Below, piece by piece: positions 24,650 to 33,857 of a stretch of 52,930 nt of DNA. The position numbers and the translations under genes are program-made. Numbering within the stretch: the first letter of the stretch is position 1; each line of letters opens with the position of its first letter. Source of the DNA: Candidatus Zhuqueibacterota bacterium (GTDB taxonomy: Bacteria; Zhuqueibacterota; Zhuqueibacteria; Residuimicrobiales; Residuimicrobiaceae). The notes beneath the pieces are model-generated. The model saw only the letters and a list, made by a program, of their open reading frames with translations, made no database searches and was not told the DNA's origin. The DNA lies in NCBI GenBank assembly GCA_963169875.1, contig CAUJEL010000164.1, positions 1 to 52,930 on the forward strand. The letters run 5' to 3'.

Positions 24650-26205
24650 TCCTCGATTAAGGCCTCCTGCCTGGTCAGGACACGAGGCAGTGTGAATTTG
24701 ATGGTGGCGCCTTCGCCCGGACTGGATTCCGCCCAGATGCGCCCATGATGCCGCTCGATGATGCGCTTGACGATCGTCAATCCAACGCCGGTGCTCTTGT
24801 TCTCCTGATCTTCATCGCGCGTGTAGAAAAGTTCAAAGATATGCCCGAGATCAGATGCGGCTATGCCGCTGCCATTATCCGTGATATAGAACTCGTACTC
24901 ACCATTCTGCAGATTGCAGCCAATCTCTATGCTGGGAATGTCCGCAAAGCGCGTAAATTTCAGCGCATTGGAAATAAGATTGGTGAAAACCTGGGTCATC
25001 TGCGTCACATTGCAGGTAATGCGCGGCAGGGTTGAATCGATGATCATATTGACCGGCCGCTGTTCAATCAATCCGGACAGAGACTCAAGGGCATTTCTGA
25101 GGATTTCGGTGGATTCCACTTCCTCGAAAAAAGTTTCGCTGTGCGTCAATCGCGACAAATCGAGAAGGTCCGTGACCAGATGCTCCATTTGCTCCAGATT
25201 GACAAACATCCGCTCCAGATAGGTGCTGGCCTGCGCCGGCAGATGGTAACCGTACTCTTCCCGCAATAGGGTGGCAAACCCCTTGAGACTTTGCAGAGGC
25301 GCCTTGATGTCATGGGATAACGTGTGTATCACGGTTTCCGCGCCGGTTTGACTGAAGAGCGGCGATTGTTCCTGCCAATCGCTGATGAATATGATCAAGC
25401 GGCGCTCGGGCACTTGTGTGGTCAACCATGAACTGAACACGGTTGCAGCCAACCGCTGCCCATCTGCCGCAGCCAACTCCACGGAAACAGGCTGGGGCGG
25501 CCAGATTTCCTGGTCTATTCGCGCTTCGGTCATGCACAAGGACGAAAATTCATGCGTGAAGACCGTCTGCCGGTCATAACCACTCCATTCGAGAAAGGCG
25601 CGGTTGACTTCTTCGATGCGATCGGTTTGCGCGTCTGTGACAACGGCTGGATAGGGCACAGCCTCCAGAATGGAGAGATATTTTTCGCGAAACGTGGACA
25701 GGATATCGTGGGTTTGCTGTGCACGCCGTTCCCAGTGGATGCGTTCCATGGGATTGGCCAGCAGAAAGGAACAAAACTCGGCGCGACGGATTTCATCCGC
25801 CGTGAAGACTTTGGGGACCATGCGTGCGAAATAGATACATCCCAGCACCTCTTCCGGCGCCTGAACAGGGACAAACAGCTCCTCTTCTGCGTTTTCCAGC
25901 AGTGCATCGGGACTCCCCTGGCGCACCACCGTCTGGCGGCTCAACAAAAGATCCTTGATCAGGGCGTGGTCATAGGGGATGACAATCTCTTCCTGGGTCG
26001 GCGAAGGCATGATATTGTGCGTGAAAGAGGCGGACAGACATTCGCGCAGTTTGTCATTGAAAAAGATCAGATAATGGTCATAAGGAATCATATCAAACAC
26101 CAGCGCCCGCGACTGACGGAAAATCTCGGCGGGATCGGAAATGCACGAGGCATGGGCCGCAAGCGCATAAAAGCGATCAATATGTTCCTGGCCAAACTGC
26201 GACAT
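24646..26205 (-). CDS. GAF-PAS sensor histidine kinase
   Basis: A 519-residue soluble kinase. Residues ~1-170 look like a GAF domain (YFARMVPKVFTADEIRRAEF near its end). PAS is at ~176-285 (AVVTDAQTDRIEEVNRAFLEWSGY). HisKA follows with TLSHDIKAPLQSLKGF (phosphoacceptor His ~298), then HATPase ~385-505 (NLISNALKFT, DNGSGIAASDL, STGVGLTIVKRI). Complete and probably active. It lies 18 bp after nrnA and overlaps the receiver-PAS kinase gene by 4 bp. As a soluble sensor, its input is presumably cytoplasmic. Specific signal unknown. Confidence 0.93.
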   Translation of the reverse strand: MSQFGQEHIDRFYALAAHASCISDPAEIFRQSRALVFDMIPYDHYLIFFNDKLRECLSASFTHNIMPSPTQEEIVIPYDHALIKDLLLSRQTVVRQGSPDALLENAEEELFVPVQAPEEVLGCIYFARMVPKVFTADEIRRAEFCSFLLANPMERIHWERRAQQTHDILSTFREKYLSILEAVPYPAVVTDAQTDRIEEVNRAFLEWSGYDRQTVFTHEFSSLCMTEARIDQEIWPPQPVSVELAAADGQRLAATVFSSWLTTQVPERRLIIFISDWQEQSPLFSQTGAETVIHTLSHDIKAPLQSLKGFATLLREEYGYHLPAQASTYLERMFVNLEQMEHLVTDLLDLSRLTHSETFFEEVESTEILRNALESLSGLIEQRPVNMIIDSTLPRITCNVTQMTQVFTNLISNALKFTRFADIPSIEIGCNLQNGEYEFYITDNGSGIAASDLGHIFELFYTRDEDQENKSTGVGLTIVKRIIERHHGRIWAESSPGEGATIKFTLPRVLTRQEALIEE

Positions 26206-26223
26206 AGATCAGGTTATCACCCG

Positions 26224-27213
26224 TCAACTGAATAATTTTTTGGCCTCTCGGACCACCATCTCCACAGTCTCTTGCAGCCCTGTGGCCAATGTGGCGCCTG
26301 AGGCGTATTTATGTCCGCCACCGCCAAAAAGGCTTGCCATGCCGTTGATGGCGACGCGGCCCTTGGAGCGGAAACTCACTTTGGTATGACCATCGGCCGT
26401 TTCCGTGAACATCAGGCTCACTTCCACACGCGCGATATGCCGGGGCAATTCAGAAAAGCCTTCCGTCTCCCACAACTCTGCGCCTGTCTCGCGCAGCATC
26501 TGTTGTGAAAGGGAGAAATAAGCAAGACGGTCTTCGCACTCGAAATGCATCTCTTGCAGCAGCCGCGCCATCAACAGGGTGCGCTGTTTTGAATTTTTTT
26601 CATACACTTCTTCATAAATCGCCCGGTAATGGGCGCCGCGATTGAGCAAATCCGCGGCGATCACATGGGTTTTGGCGGTGGTGTTGCTGAAACGGAACGA
26701 GCCGGTATCCGTCAGGATGCCCGCATAAACCGCATCCACCATCGCCGGCGTCCAGTCCGCTTTTGAGTCCATGAGAAAATCATAAACCATCTCGCCGGTG
26801 GAGGATGCTTCCTGAACGCAGACGTGCACCTCGCCCATATCATCGGTTGGTATATGATGATCAATGCAGGCAACGGGCAGCTGATGGCGCTGAATCACCC
26901 GGCCGATACCGGCCAGCCGTTTCCAGTCACTGATGTCAACCACGATACACCCATCGACCGTCGCGATCTGCGCATCATGCATTTCGGGATCGTAGATGGC
27001 GATCTCTTCGCCTGCATCCAGAAACTGGAAATACGGCGGCGTCGGATCACAATTGATGAGCAGTACCTTTTTGCCCATCTGCCGCAAATAATGCGCAATG
27101 GCCATTTGACTGCCAATGGCATCTCCATCGGGATGCACATGGGTGGTGACGAGAAAACGTGTCCGGCCGCTGATAAAATCCCGGATAGCCTGCCAATTGC
27201 CATCGTAAATCAT
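26224..27213 (-). CDS. nrnA: Bifunctional nanoRNase / PAP phosphatase NrnA (DHH-DHHA1)
   Basis: A 329-residue DHH-superfamily phosphoesterase. THVHPDGDAIGS (~20-31) and VDISD supply metal ligands, CIDHHIP is the DHH motif, and the C-terminal DHHA1 domain contains FRSKGRVAINGMASLFGGGGHKYASGA with the substrate-binding GGGGH. NrnA degrades 2-5-mer RNAs and 3'-phosphoadenosine 5'-phosphate in the cytoplasm; in c-di-nucleotide pathways it also clears pGpG or pApA. The start ATG shares one base with the stop of the propeller protein gene (TGATG), so coupling is strong. Its placement between envelope proteins and two kinases is unusual. Confidence 0.95.
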   Translation of the reverse strand: MIYDGNWQAIRDFISGRTRFLVTTHVHPDGDAIGSQMAIAHYLRQMGKKVLLINCDPTPPYFQFLDAGEEIAIYDPEMHDAQIATVDGCIVVDISDWKRLAGIGRVIQRHQLPVACIDHHIPTDDMGEVHVCVQEASSTGEMVYDFLMDSKADWTPAMVDAVYAGILTDTGSFRFSNTTAKTHVIAADLLNRGAHYRAIYEEVYEKNSKQRTLLMARLLQEMHFECEDRLAYFSLSQQMLRETGAELWETEGFSELPRHIARVEVSLMFTETADGHTKVSFRSKGRVAINGMASLFGGGGHKYASGATLATGLQETVEMVVREAKKLFS

Positions 27214-29354
27214 CAGAATCCTTTTTCGGTCGAGTGGTGTACGCTGTAATTGCCGTTTCGATCTGTCGTTTTTATGGAAATATCCATCTCTTCCGCGATG
27301 GCTTGCAAAGGAATTGCGAATTTTTCACAGGGTGAGTCTGCCAGTCCGTCCACCGGATAGACAGGCAGCCATCCGCCTGAATTGATGCTGATCCACGTCT
27401 CCTGCAAGGGCGTCAGCGCATCACAGATGGTGAAAATCAAATGCCCTTTGCTTTCAACCCGTTGGATGGCGACCTCTTTGATGTCCGGTCCCGAATTGTC
27501 AATGGTGAACATCGAGCTGAGCTTCTCGGTGGATAACCCCATGCCCAGGGGCAGCAGCAGGCTGTCGCTGGCCACGATCTTTAGTTGATACGCGCCATCC
27601 GCCATTTGCGAAGTATCCCATGAAAAGACCCGCTGGGCAATCTCTTTTCCAAGCTGGCGCCAATGCTTCTGCTTCTCGCCGCGATAATAAACCGAAAACC
27701 ACAATGCATCCTGATTCGCATCGACAAAATCCCAGGAGACGCTGCGGAATCCCAACTTTTTTTCCGGTTTGGGCAAGCTGCCCGCCTCTGTGATCCCTGA
27801 TGCGGCCGTCATGGATCCTTCATCCACATCAAACGCAATGCCCTGCGGCAGGATTTGCATCTCCAGGATTTCCGGCGCACGATTTTTCTGAATAAAGGAA
27901 ACAGAGACTTCGCGCACCTCAGGCGGCTGATTCCCTGCTTTCAGTTCACATCGCCACTGCAGAAACCGGGCGGCGGGAGAGTGAATCCGCCCTACACCCA
28001 TCTGCTCTGTGACCGGCTGCCAGGAACTCCAGGTGGCCTCCGGTTTTTGTGTATTACCGGAGCGGGTGGAAAAAGACACGCTGCCCCGGCCTTTATAACT
28101 CAGCGTTCCCCAGGTCGACAGGGCTTCCGCATCCAAAGGCTCGGATTCATAGTAGCCTGTTTTGGCGGCAGCGCCGAACAGATTGCAGCGCCCCATGTTG
28201 GAGGTCGCCACCGCAAGCTGCCCCGCGGCGGTGGCCGCAATTGCGGAAATGTGTGAAGCCTCCATGCGCAGGACCAGCGTGAGTTCCCCTGCCGGACCGA
28301 TCTGATATAACACTCCCTTGTCACCGGACCCGGCGAACAGGTTTCCATTTGCATCCGAGAAAAGCGTCTGTACAGCCCCGTTTTCCGCCTGCCAGATATT
28401 GCGCGCATATCCATCCGTGTCGATGCGCAAAAGCTGAGACTGTGAGGTTTCCGTGGACACCGATTCAGACACCATGGCGCCCCGAGGCGCTTCGGACGAC
28501 TCCTCTCCGTCAAGCGACTCGATTTCTGCAGCACCCTCCTGCTGCGCTGTCAAAATCTGCATCAAGGCACCGGCCGGACTCGCGGCGGCCAAAGCAGCGG
28601 CATAGAGCCATCCATCAGGCCCCTTGGCCAGGCTGTGCACTTCCTCCGCGCCGGCATCCACCAGAACAAAAGGCGGAACGTTTTTCCTGAGGCTGTAAAT
28701 CAATCCGGGACGGCTGGTGCCGGCGTAAACCGCCTCCGGCGTTATCAACAAGGAGCGGATATGTTCCGCTTCGCTGGATAATTCGATACGGGTGCTGCCA
28801 TCCGGCTTGATGCGCACTAATTGGGCTTTTGCGCCCGTCGCAACCCAGAGATCACCCTGGGCATCAAAGGCCATGGCCCAGATATACATCTGTCCGGTAG
28901 TGGTAAAAATCCGTGATTTCCCCGATGCTTCCATCTGAAAGATCGACCCATTGGGCGAGGTGGCCATATAGACGCGATCTTGCCGGTCTATGGCCAGTGC
29001 GAACACCTGCGCTTCATCGGCATCGAAGAACAGGGTGCTGTCGCCCTGCGGATTGACGCGGTAGACTTTGCCGTCATTGCCAGTGCCAAGATAGAGATTG
29101 CCGCGGCTGTCAGCGGCGGCGCACCAGATGTACTGATCGCCCGTCTCGAGCGTACGCACGACTTCAGGCGCCAGAATCAAATGGCCATCGTGGGTCAGAG
29201 ACAGGTTCACAAGCTTGCCGCGACTATAATCATCAAAAGAAGCGTAAACCTGCAAAACCGTCCCCCCGCCCTGAAGCGGCCGCGGCACAGCAGCCAGCCA
29301 CAGGAGTGCACAACTACATGCTATTTTAAGCCAACGTGTTTTCATATTCACCAT
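27213..29354 (-). CDS. Exported beta-propeller protein of unknown function
   Basis: A 713-residue protein with a signal peptide (MKTRWLKIACSCALLWLAAVP). Residues ~60-400 contain repeated propeller blades of the form A-x-D-x-x-G-x-L/V-Y-x-A/G-T (AAADSRGNLYLGTGNDGKVYR, AIDRQDRVYMATSPNGSIFQ, AFDAQGDLWVATG), as in NHL or two-component-regulator propellers. The C-terminal ~250 residues are Ig-like beta segments. No enzyme motif is visible. The start could be ATG 29354, which overlaps the S55 peptidase stop, or ATG 29345, which gives a cleaner signal peptide. It is tightly flanked by the S55 peptidase and nrnA genes. Confidence 0.85.
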   Translation of the reverse strand: MVNMKTRWLKIACSCALLWLAAVPRPLQGGGTVLQVYASFDDYSRGKLVNLSLTHDGHLILAPEVVRTLETGDQYIWCAAADSRGNLYLGTGNDGKVYRVNPQGDSTLFFDADEAQVFALAIDRQDRVYMATSPNGSIFQMEASGKSRIFTTTGQMYIWAMAFDAQGDLWVATGAKAQLVRIKPDGSTRIELSSEAEHIRSLLITPEAVYAGTSRPGLIYSLRKNVPPFVLVDAGAEEVHSLAKGPDGWLYAAALAAASPAGALMQILTAQQEGAAEIESLDGEESSEAPRGAMVSESVSTETSQSQLLRIDTDGYARNIWQAENGAVQTLFSDANGNLFAGSGDKGVLYQIGPAGELTLVLRMEASHISAIAATAAGQLAVATSNMGRCNLFGAAAKTGYYESEPLDAEALSTWGTLSYKGRGSVSFSTRSGNTQKPEATWSSWQPVTEQMGVGRIHSPAARFLQWRCELKAGNQPPEVREVSVSFIQKNRAPEILEMQILPQGIAFDVDEGSMTAASGITEAGSLPKPEKKLGFRSVSWDFVDANQDALWFSVYYRGEKQKHWRQLGKEIAQRVFSWDTSQMADGAYQLKIVASDSLLLPLGMGLSTEKLSSMFTIDNSGPDIKEVAIQRVESKGHLIFTICDALTPLQETWISINSGGWLPVYPVDGLADSPCEKFAIPLQAIAEEMDISIKTTDRNGNYSVHHSTEKGF

Positions 29355-31249
29355 TCGAAAGTAGGCGTGATGGACAGGCTGTTATCCGGCGTGCGCTTTT
29401 GTTTGCGCGGCTGTTCGATTTTCACGGTGATCCGCTTCAAACCGGCGACCTCGCAGGGTGTTTCGATCGACCATTCGCGCAAAATCCGGTCGTGCAAAGA
29501 ACGTTCACTGCCTTTGCCGCTCATGACCCCCAGGATGGAGGGCGGCAGAGACGGCATGGCCTCCCCCTTCACCGCAATACCCGGGGCGCTCTCACGAATC
29601 TGCACATAAAGATGATTGGCCCGGCGGCGGCCGCTGAGAATACGGCAAAGCTGCGAAAATGATCTGGGCCGGTACTTGTCCGGGTTGGATTGCACATCCA
29701 GTAACGTGAGAGCCGCAGCACCACCGGCCACGACGATCAGGTTTCGGGCCTGAAGGTATTGCGGCAGACGGATGGACTGACTGAATTTCATCTCCTCGCC
29801 ATCACTCTGACGCAAGACAAACACCAGCCGCAGTGAATCTCCAGGTTCGACTTTCACGTGATCCTGACGAATATCCTGAATGCGCGTCAGGCGCTCTCCC
29901 GGCTCAATCTCTGCGCGCACGGTTAACGAGGTGATCGCCGGTGTCACAAAATCATTGACCATGATGGCGCCCGTACTGATCGCCACCACATCGGCGGCCT
30001 CGGCGAGTTCGGAACCCGCCCCCATGAAACCGAGCCGTTCTTCATAGGAGATAAAATCCTGCAGATGCAGCGAATCGCCACCCGCGAAATGGATATCATA
30101 ACGCAAGCGGATGGTGGAAGGATCCGCCCCCATCTTGCTGCTGACCAGCGTTTGAAAAACGGCCGAGCGTAAAAAAAACGGCATGAGATTGGCAAACGCG
30201 GGATCGGAGGCCATGTTCAGGTGGAATCTCTTCTCCCCCGCCGGAAGTTGCACAAAAATATCCACGGGAATCCATTGCGGCATAGTTCCGAGTTCGCCAT
30301 AGAGGCCTGATAATCGATCCTGGCGGAACGTGCCGACAATTTCCACGGATTTACCGAGTTTGTTGGATCCCATCAAACTCGGGATGGTCGCCAGGATGTG
30401 CGTGCGCGCCATCGGCATCTGCGTCGGTCCGATGTTGAAAATGGGGTGCCCGAATGCCAAAACCCGGTCCCGGTCCACCGCGGTCACGGTGCCCGTCATC
30501 TCCATGCCGAGATCGCCGCTGATGAAGACCTGGGACACGGCATCGCCGGGTTGCAGCGCTCCTGTCGGGACCGAAGCAGCGTCCAGCGTGCTGCCGCCGG
30601 CGACCGGAACAAGACCAGTGCCCGTCAGACAAGGCTGAAGCGCAGAAATAACCTGACTGGAAAATCCTGAAAGCAGCAGCGGGGAATCGATGTGCTTCAC
30701 GGAAAAAGAATTCTGCGGGGGCGGGGTTCGCGCTGCCAGCACGCGCTGCCATAAGGAATCGGTGCTGCTCATCAGGATGGCATTGAGATACACCGCGCCC
30801 ATGCGAACCGGCGCGACGCTCTTTTCCGGTCGATCGGACTCAAAGTCCCGTGTGCGGATCATGGCCTCGATGGGCATGACGCCGGCAATCGGTTCTTTCT
30901 GAAAATCGCCAAAACGCAGGGCCAGGGCGCCTGCGAGTTTGCCATTCAGGTAGACCGGGCTGCCGCTCATGCCGCTGACAACCCCATTGCGCTCGGCCTG
31001 CTCACCGCTGAGGCGGACGATAAAAATATCCTGTTGCGGATAGAATCCCCGGACCACATCCACGACTTCAACGCCAAAAGACTCGACCGTCTCCGCAGCA
31101 AACACGGTTTTGGCAAACCCCTTCATGCCGGGTTTTACATCCTGAATGGGCAGATAGTCGAGCTGCCACGGTTCCGCGCCGCAAGCGGGCGCGGTTGCCA
31201 CCAGTGTGATGATGAGGAACAGTAGATAACGCCCGGCGGGTTTTATCAT
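29348..31249 (-). CDS. SpoIVB/S55-family serine peptidase, exported
   Basis: A 633-residue protein with a signal peptide ending near ACGAE (~25). Residues ~30-300 match the S55 fold: PGMKGFAKTVF, then GVVSGMSGSPVYLNGKLAGAL with the catalytic-serine signature around residues 94-98, and GHPIFNIGPTQMPMA further on. In Bacillus, SpoIVB cleaves a membrane-protease partner to trigger sigmaK; non-sporulating FCB bacteria carry S55 proteins of unknown use. The C-terminal half is beta-rich and unassigned. It opens a five-gene run (S55, propeller, NrnA, two kinases) with overlaps of 7, 1 and 4 bp and one 18-bp gap. Confidence 0.9.
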   Translation of the reverse strand: MIKPAGRYLLFLIITLVATAPACGAEPWQLDYLPIQDVKPGMKGFAKTVFAAETVESFGVEVVDVVRGFYPQQDIFIVRLSGEQAERNGVVSGMSGSPVYLNGKLAGALALRFGDFQKEPIAGVMPIEAMIRTRDFESDRPEKSVAPVRMGAVYLNAILMSSTDSLWQRVLAARTPPPQNSFSVKHIDSPLLLSGFSSQVISALQPCLTGTGLVPVAGGSTLDAASVPTGALQPGDAVSQVFISGDLGMEMTGTVTAVDRDRVLAFGHPIFNIGPTQMPMARTHILATIPSLMGSNKLGKSVEIVGTFRQDRLSGLYGELGTMPQWIPVDIFVQLPAGEKRFHLNMASDPAFANLMPFFLRSAVFQTLVSSKMGADPSTIRLRYDIHFAGGDSLHLQDFISYEERLGFMGAGSELAEAADVVAISTGAIMVNDFVTPAITSLTVRAEIEPGERLTRIQDIRQDHVKVEPGDSLRLVFVLRQSDGEEMKFSQSIRLPQYLQARNLIVVAGGAAALTLLDVQSNPDKYRPRSFSQLCRILSGRRRANHLYVQIRESAPGIAVKGEAMPSLPPSILGVMSGKGSERSLHDRILREWSIETPCEVAGLKRITVKIEQPRKQKRTPDNSLSITPTFEW

Positions 31250-31300
31250 AACCGGCCGGATTTGTTGAGTATACTACGGATTGGCATGCATCACTCGATT

Positions 31301-31990
31301 CTAAAAGGTAAACGCCTCTCCCACCGACATCACCTTGACGCGATGGCCTATGGCTTCGGCTTTGGTTTTAAAGGAATGCGGATCCGCCGCTATGACGTCG
31401 AAGGTGTTATAATGCATGGGAACGGTCCACTGCGGTTTGATGAACTCGCAGGCTTTCACGGCATCATCCACACCCATGGTGAAGTTGTCGCCTATGGGCA
31501 GTAACGCCACCGTGATGGGGTTCATCTCACCGATGAGTTGCATATCCAAAAACAGGCCGGTGTCGCCGGCATGGTAGACTGTTTTTTCGCCCAGGGTGAC
31601 GAGAAATCCGCAGGGATTGCCCATGTACGCCAGGGTATCGCCGCCGAGATCAGCCCCGGATCCGTGATGGGCGATGGTCAATTTCACCCGTCCGAAGGGG
31701 AAGTGGAAAGCGCCGCCGATGTGCATGCCATGGGTTTTGGCGCCGCGTTTACCGCACGCCGTGGCCAATTCATAAGGTGCAATGATGGTGGCGTCGTTGG
31801 CTTTGGCGATCTGCAGGCCATCGCCAAAATGATCACCGTGCCCGTGTGTCAACAGCACATAATCGACTTTGACCTGTTCCGGTTTGAGCGTAGCGGCGGG
31901 ATTTCCTTTTAAGAAGGGATCAAAAATCAGCCGCACCTGCTCGTCTTCGAGCAGAAAAGCGTCATGACCTAAAAACGTCAATGTGGGCAT
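31301..31990 (-). CDS. UPF0173-type metal-dependent hydrolase (metallo-beta-lactamase fold)
   Basis: A 229-residue MBL-fold protein. Zinc ligands: HxHxDH in LLTHGHGDHFGD (~48-59), a His in IAHHGSG, the bridging Asp in YHAGDTG and a final His in PMHYNTF. The short length, the absence of an extra effector domain and the FLGHDAFLLE start match the UPF0173 group. Cytoplasmic, substrate unknown. It follows the SDR gene by 24 bp, so it may be the last gene of the pterin-related run. Confidence 0.92.
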   Translation of the reverse strand: MPTLTFLGHDAFLLEDEQVRLIFDPFLKGNPAATLKPEQVKVDYVLLTHGHGDHFGDGLQIAKANDATIIAPYELATACGKRGAKTHGMHIGGAFHFPFGRVKLTIAHHGSGADLGGDTLAYMGNPCGFLVTLGEKTVYHAGDTGLFLDMQLIGEMNPITVALLPIGDNFTMGVDDAVKACEFIKPQWTVPMHYNTFDVIAADPHSFKTKAEAIGHRVKVMSVGEAFTF

Positions 31991-32014
31991 GGGACCTCCT
32001 CGCAGCAGCAGCGC

Positions 32015-32734
32015 TTAAACGTCTCCCCCTTTGGGCCGTATCACCAGGTCTTCCACCGTGGCCCCGGCGTTGGTCTGCAAAATAGTGATCACACTTTCAG
32101 CGATTTCTTCGGGTTTAATCATTTTGTCATGATCCACCTGCGCATCCGCCCACAGCAGCGTATCCGTGGCACCGGGCATGAGCGCGGTGACGCGAATGCC
32201 ATGCTCGCGTGTTTCCATGCGCAAGACTTCCGTGAAACCGAGAAGACCGTACTTGGAGGCGCAATAGGCGGCGCATTTCAGATAGGGTGTTTTCCCCGCG
32301 ACGGAGACAACATTGATGATGTGCCCCGATTTGCGTTCAATCATGCTGGGCAGCACAGCCTGCGCGCACAGGAAAGCACCTTTCAGATTGGTGTCCATCA
32401 TGGCATCCCAATCCACGGCGCTGATGTCCGTGACTTTATCAAAAACCGCCACCCCGGCGTTGTTGATCAGAATATCGATCTCACCATAGGTCCGCTGCAC
32501 AGCGACCACCAGCCGGTTCACCTGATCAGCCTGGCGAACGTCGCAAGGCATGGCCATGGCTTGTTTTCCGTGCTCGTTGATCTCCGTTGCCACGGCTTCA
32601 ATTTCAGCCACCGTGCGCGCGGAAAGCACCACACGCGCTCCATGTTGGGCGAGAATTCTTGCCATGGCGCGGCCAATACCGCGTCCCGAACCCGTGACCC
32701 AGGCTATTTTTCCATTCAAATCCAACGGCGCCAT
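32015..32734 (-). CDS. SDR oxidoreductase (FabG/sepiapterin-reductase-like)
   Basis: A 239-residue classical short-chain dehydrogenase. NAD(P)-binding TGSGRGIGRAMA (~14-25), NNAG (~90-93), catalytic Ser in VVSVAGK, and YCASK carrying Tyr and Lys. The C-terminus VEDLVIRPKGG is common in FabG-like enzymes. It sits 1 bp from folE and two genes from a PTPS of the tetrahydrobiopterin type. By context it may reduce 6-pyruvoyltetrahydropterin like a sepiapterin reductase; by sequence alone an acyl or other keto substrate is equally possible. Confidence 0.9.
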   Translation of the reverse strand: MAPLDLNGKIAWVTGSGRGIGRAMARILAQHGARVVLSARTVAEIEAVATEINEHGKQAMAMPCDVRQADQVNRLVVAVQRTYGEIDILINNAGVAVFDKVTDISAVDWDAMMDTNLKGAFLCAQAVLPSMIERKSGHIINVVSVAGKTPYLKCAAYCASKYGLLGFTEVLRMETREHGIRVTALMPGATDTLLWADAQVDHDKMIKPEEIAESVITILQTNAGATVEDLVIRPKGGDV

Positions 32735-32735
32735 A

Positions 32736-33296
32736 CTACTCCCACGATTTGATGAGATTCAAAAATTCCATACGCGTTGCCCGGTCATTTTTAAACTCCC
32801 CCAACATCGCGCTGGATGTGACGAAACTGTTCTGCTTTTCCACGCCGCGCATCATCATGCACAGATGTTTGCCTTCCAGAACCACGGCAACGCCGTAGGG
32901 ATTCAACGTTTCCTGCAAGGTCACGGCGATCTGATTGGTCAGACGTTCCTGAACCTGCAAGCGGCGGGCATACATGTCCACGATGCGCGGTATTTTGCTC
33001 AATCCGATAATCTTGCCTTTGGGAAGATAAGCCACATGGGCCCGGCCAAAAAAGGGCAACATGTGGTGTTCGCACAGACTGTAAAATTCAATATTGCGTA
33101 CCAACACCATCTCTTCGCACGCTTCGGTGAAGATGGCGTCATTGAGAATTTCGCGAATGTCCTGATGATACCCGCGCGTCAGAAAATGATAAGCGGACTC
33201 GACGCGTCTGGGCGTCTGCACAAGTCCCTCCCGTTGCGGATCTTCACCCAGGTTCTGCAGCAACTCTGTGATCAAGGGCTGAATTGATTTTTTCAT
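32736..33296 (-). CDS. folE: GTP cyclohydrolase I
   Basis: A 186-residue type I cyclohydrolase. Zinc ligands are C75 and H78 in the LCEHHMLPF motif and C146 in [45 protein letters not shown] is the conserved subunit-interface block, all intact. It converts GTP to 7,8-dihydroneopterin triphosphate, the first step to folate, queuosine or tetrahydrobiopterin. AAGGA precedes the ATG. It lies 33 bp after the PTPS gene. Confidence 0.96.
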   Translation of the reverse strand: MKKSIQPLITELLQNLGEDPQREGLVQTPRRVESAYHFLTRGYHQDIREILNDAIFTEACEEMVLVRNIEFYSLCEHHMLPFFGRAHVAYLPKGKIIGLSKIPRIVDMYARRLQVQERLTNQIAVTLQETLNPYGVAVVLEGKHLCMMMRGVEKQNSFVTSSAMLGEFKNDRATRMEFLNLIKSWE

Positions 33297-33329
33297 ACAG
33301 GATTCCTTTCAAAAACCAGACACGCAGCC

Positions 33330-33743
33330 TCATTCGCCCCGATAGACAGCCATATTTCGCGGCGTCTCGTAGAGCTTGAGTTCGTACAAGCGACACGAGG
33401 TGAATTGATCCTTGAGCAGATGCCAGAAAGCGACCACGATGTTCTCCGCAGTTGGAACAACACCCTGGAGGCATTCAACTTCGTAATTCAAAAATCTGTG
33501 ATCCACGCGATCAATGACTTCCCGCTGCACGATATCCTTTAGTTCCTTCAAATCGATCACCATGCCCGTCACCGGATCAGGTTCTCCCGCCACTGTCACT
33601 TCCAATTCATAATTGTGGCCGTGTCCCAACGGATTATTGCAGGCGCCATACAGGGCGGCATTGGTTTCAGCATCGATGGATTCATTGTGCAGACGATGCG
33701 CAGCGCTAAAGTGCAGATGACGTGTGACATAAACAAGAGGCAT
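33330..33743 (-). CDS. 6-pyruvoyltetrahydropterin synthase (PTPS-II type, QueD/COG0720 family)
   Basis: A 137-residue T-fold enzyme. Zinc ligands H16 (HFSAAHRL), H41 and H43 (GHGHNY). The catalytic Cys35 is followed by five residues before HGH (CNNPLGHGH), the spacing of mammalian-type PTPS; queuosine-pathway QueD usually has Cys-xxx-HGH. DPVTGMVIDLKELK and DHRFLN also look PTPS-like. With FolE and an SDR beside it this suggests tetrahydrobiopterin-like cofactor synthesis, though QueD activity cannot be excluded, particularly as QueG is encoded 3.4 kb away. AGGAGG nine bases upstream of the ATG supports the start. First gene of the run. Confidence 0.9.
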   Translation of the reverse strand: MPLVYVTRHLHFSAAHRLHNESIDAETNAALYGACNNPLGHGHNYELEVTVAGEPDPVTGMVIDLKELKDIVQREVIDRVDHRFLNYEVECLQGVVPTAENIVVAFWHLLKDQFTSCRLYELKLYETPRNMAVYRGE

Positions 33744-33857
33744 ATGGACTCCCCTCCTGGTCCCCTGTTGCGGGCACGCGAAAATAATTTAGGTTTTTGC
33801 GGGACAGACACCAAGGATAATATTACAAAATCTCTCCCAATGAAGCAAATTGTATTT

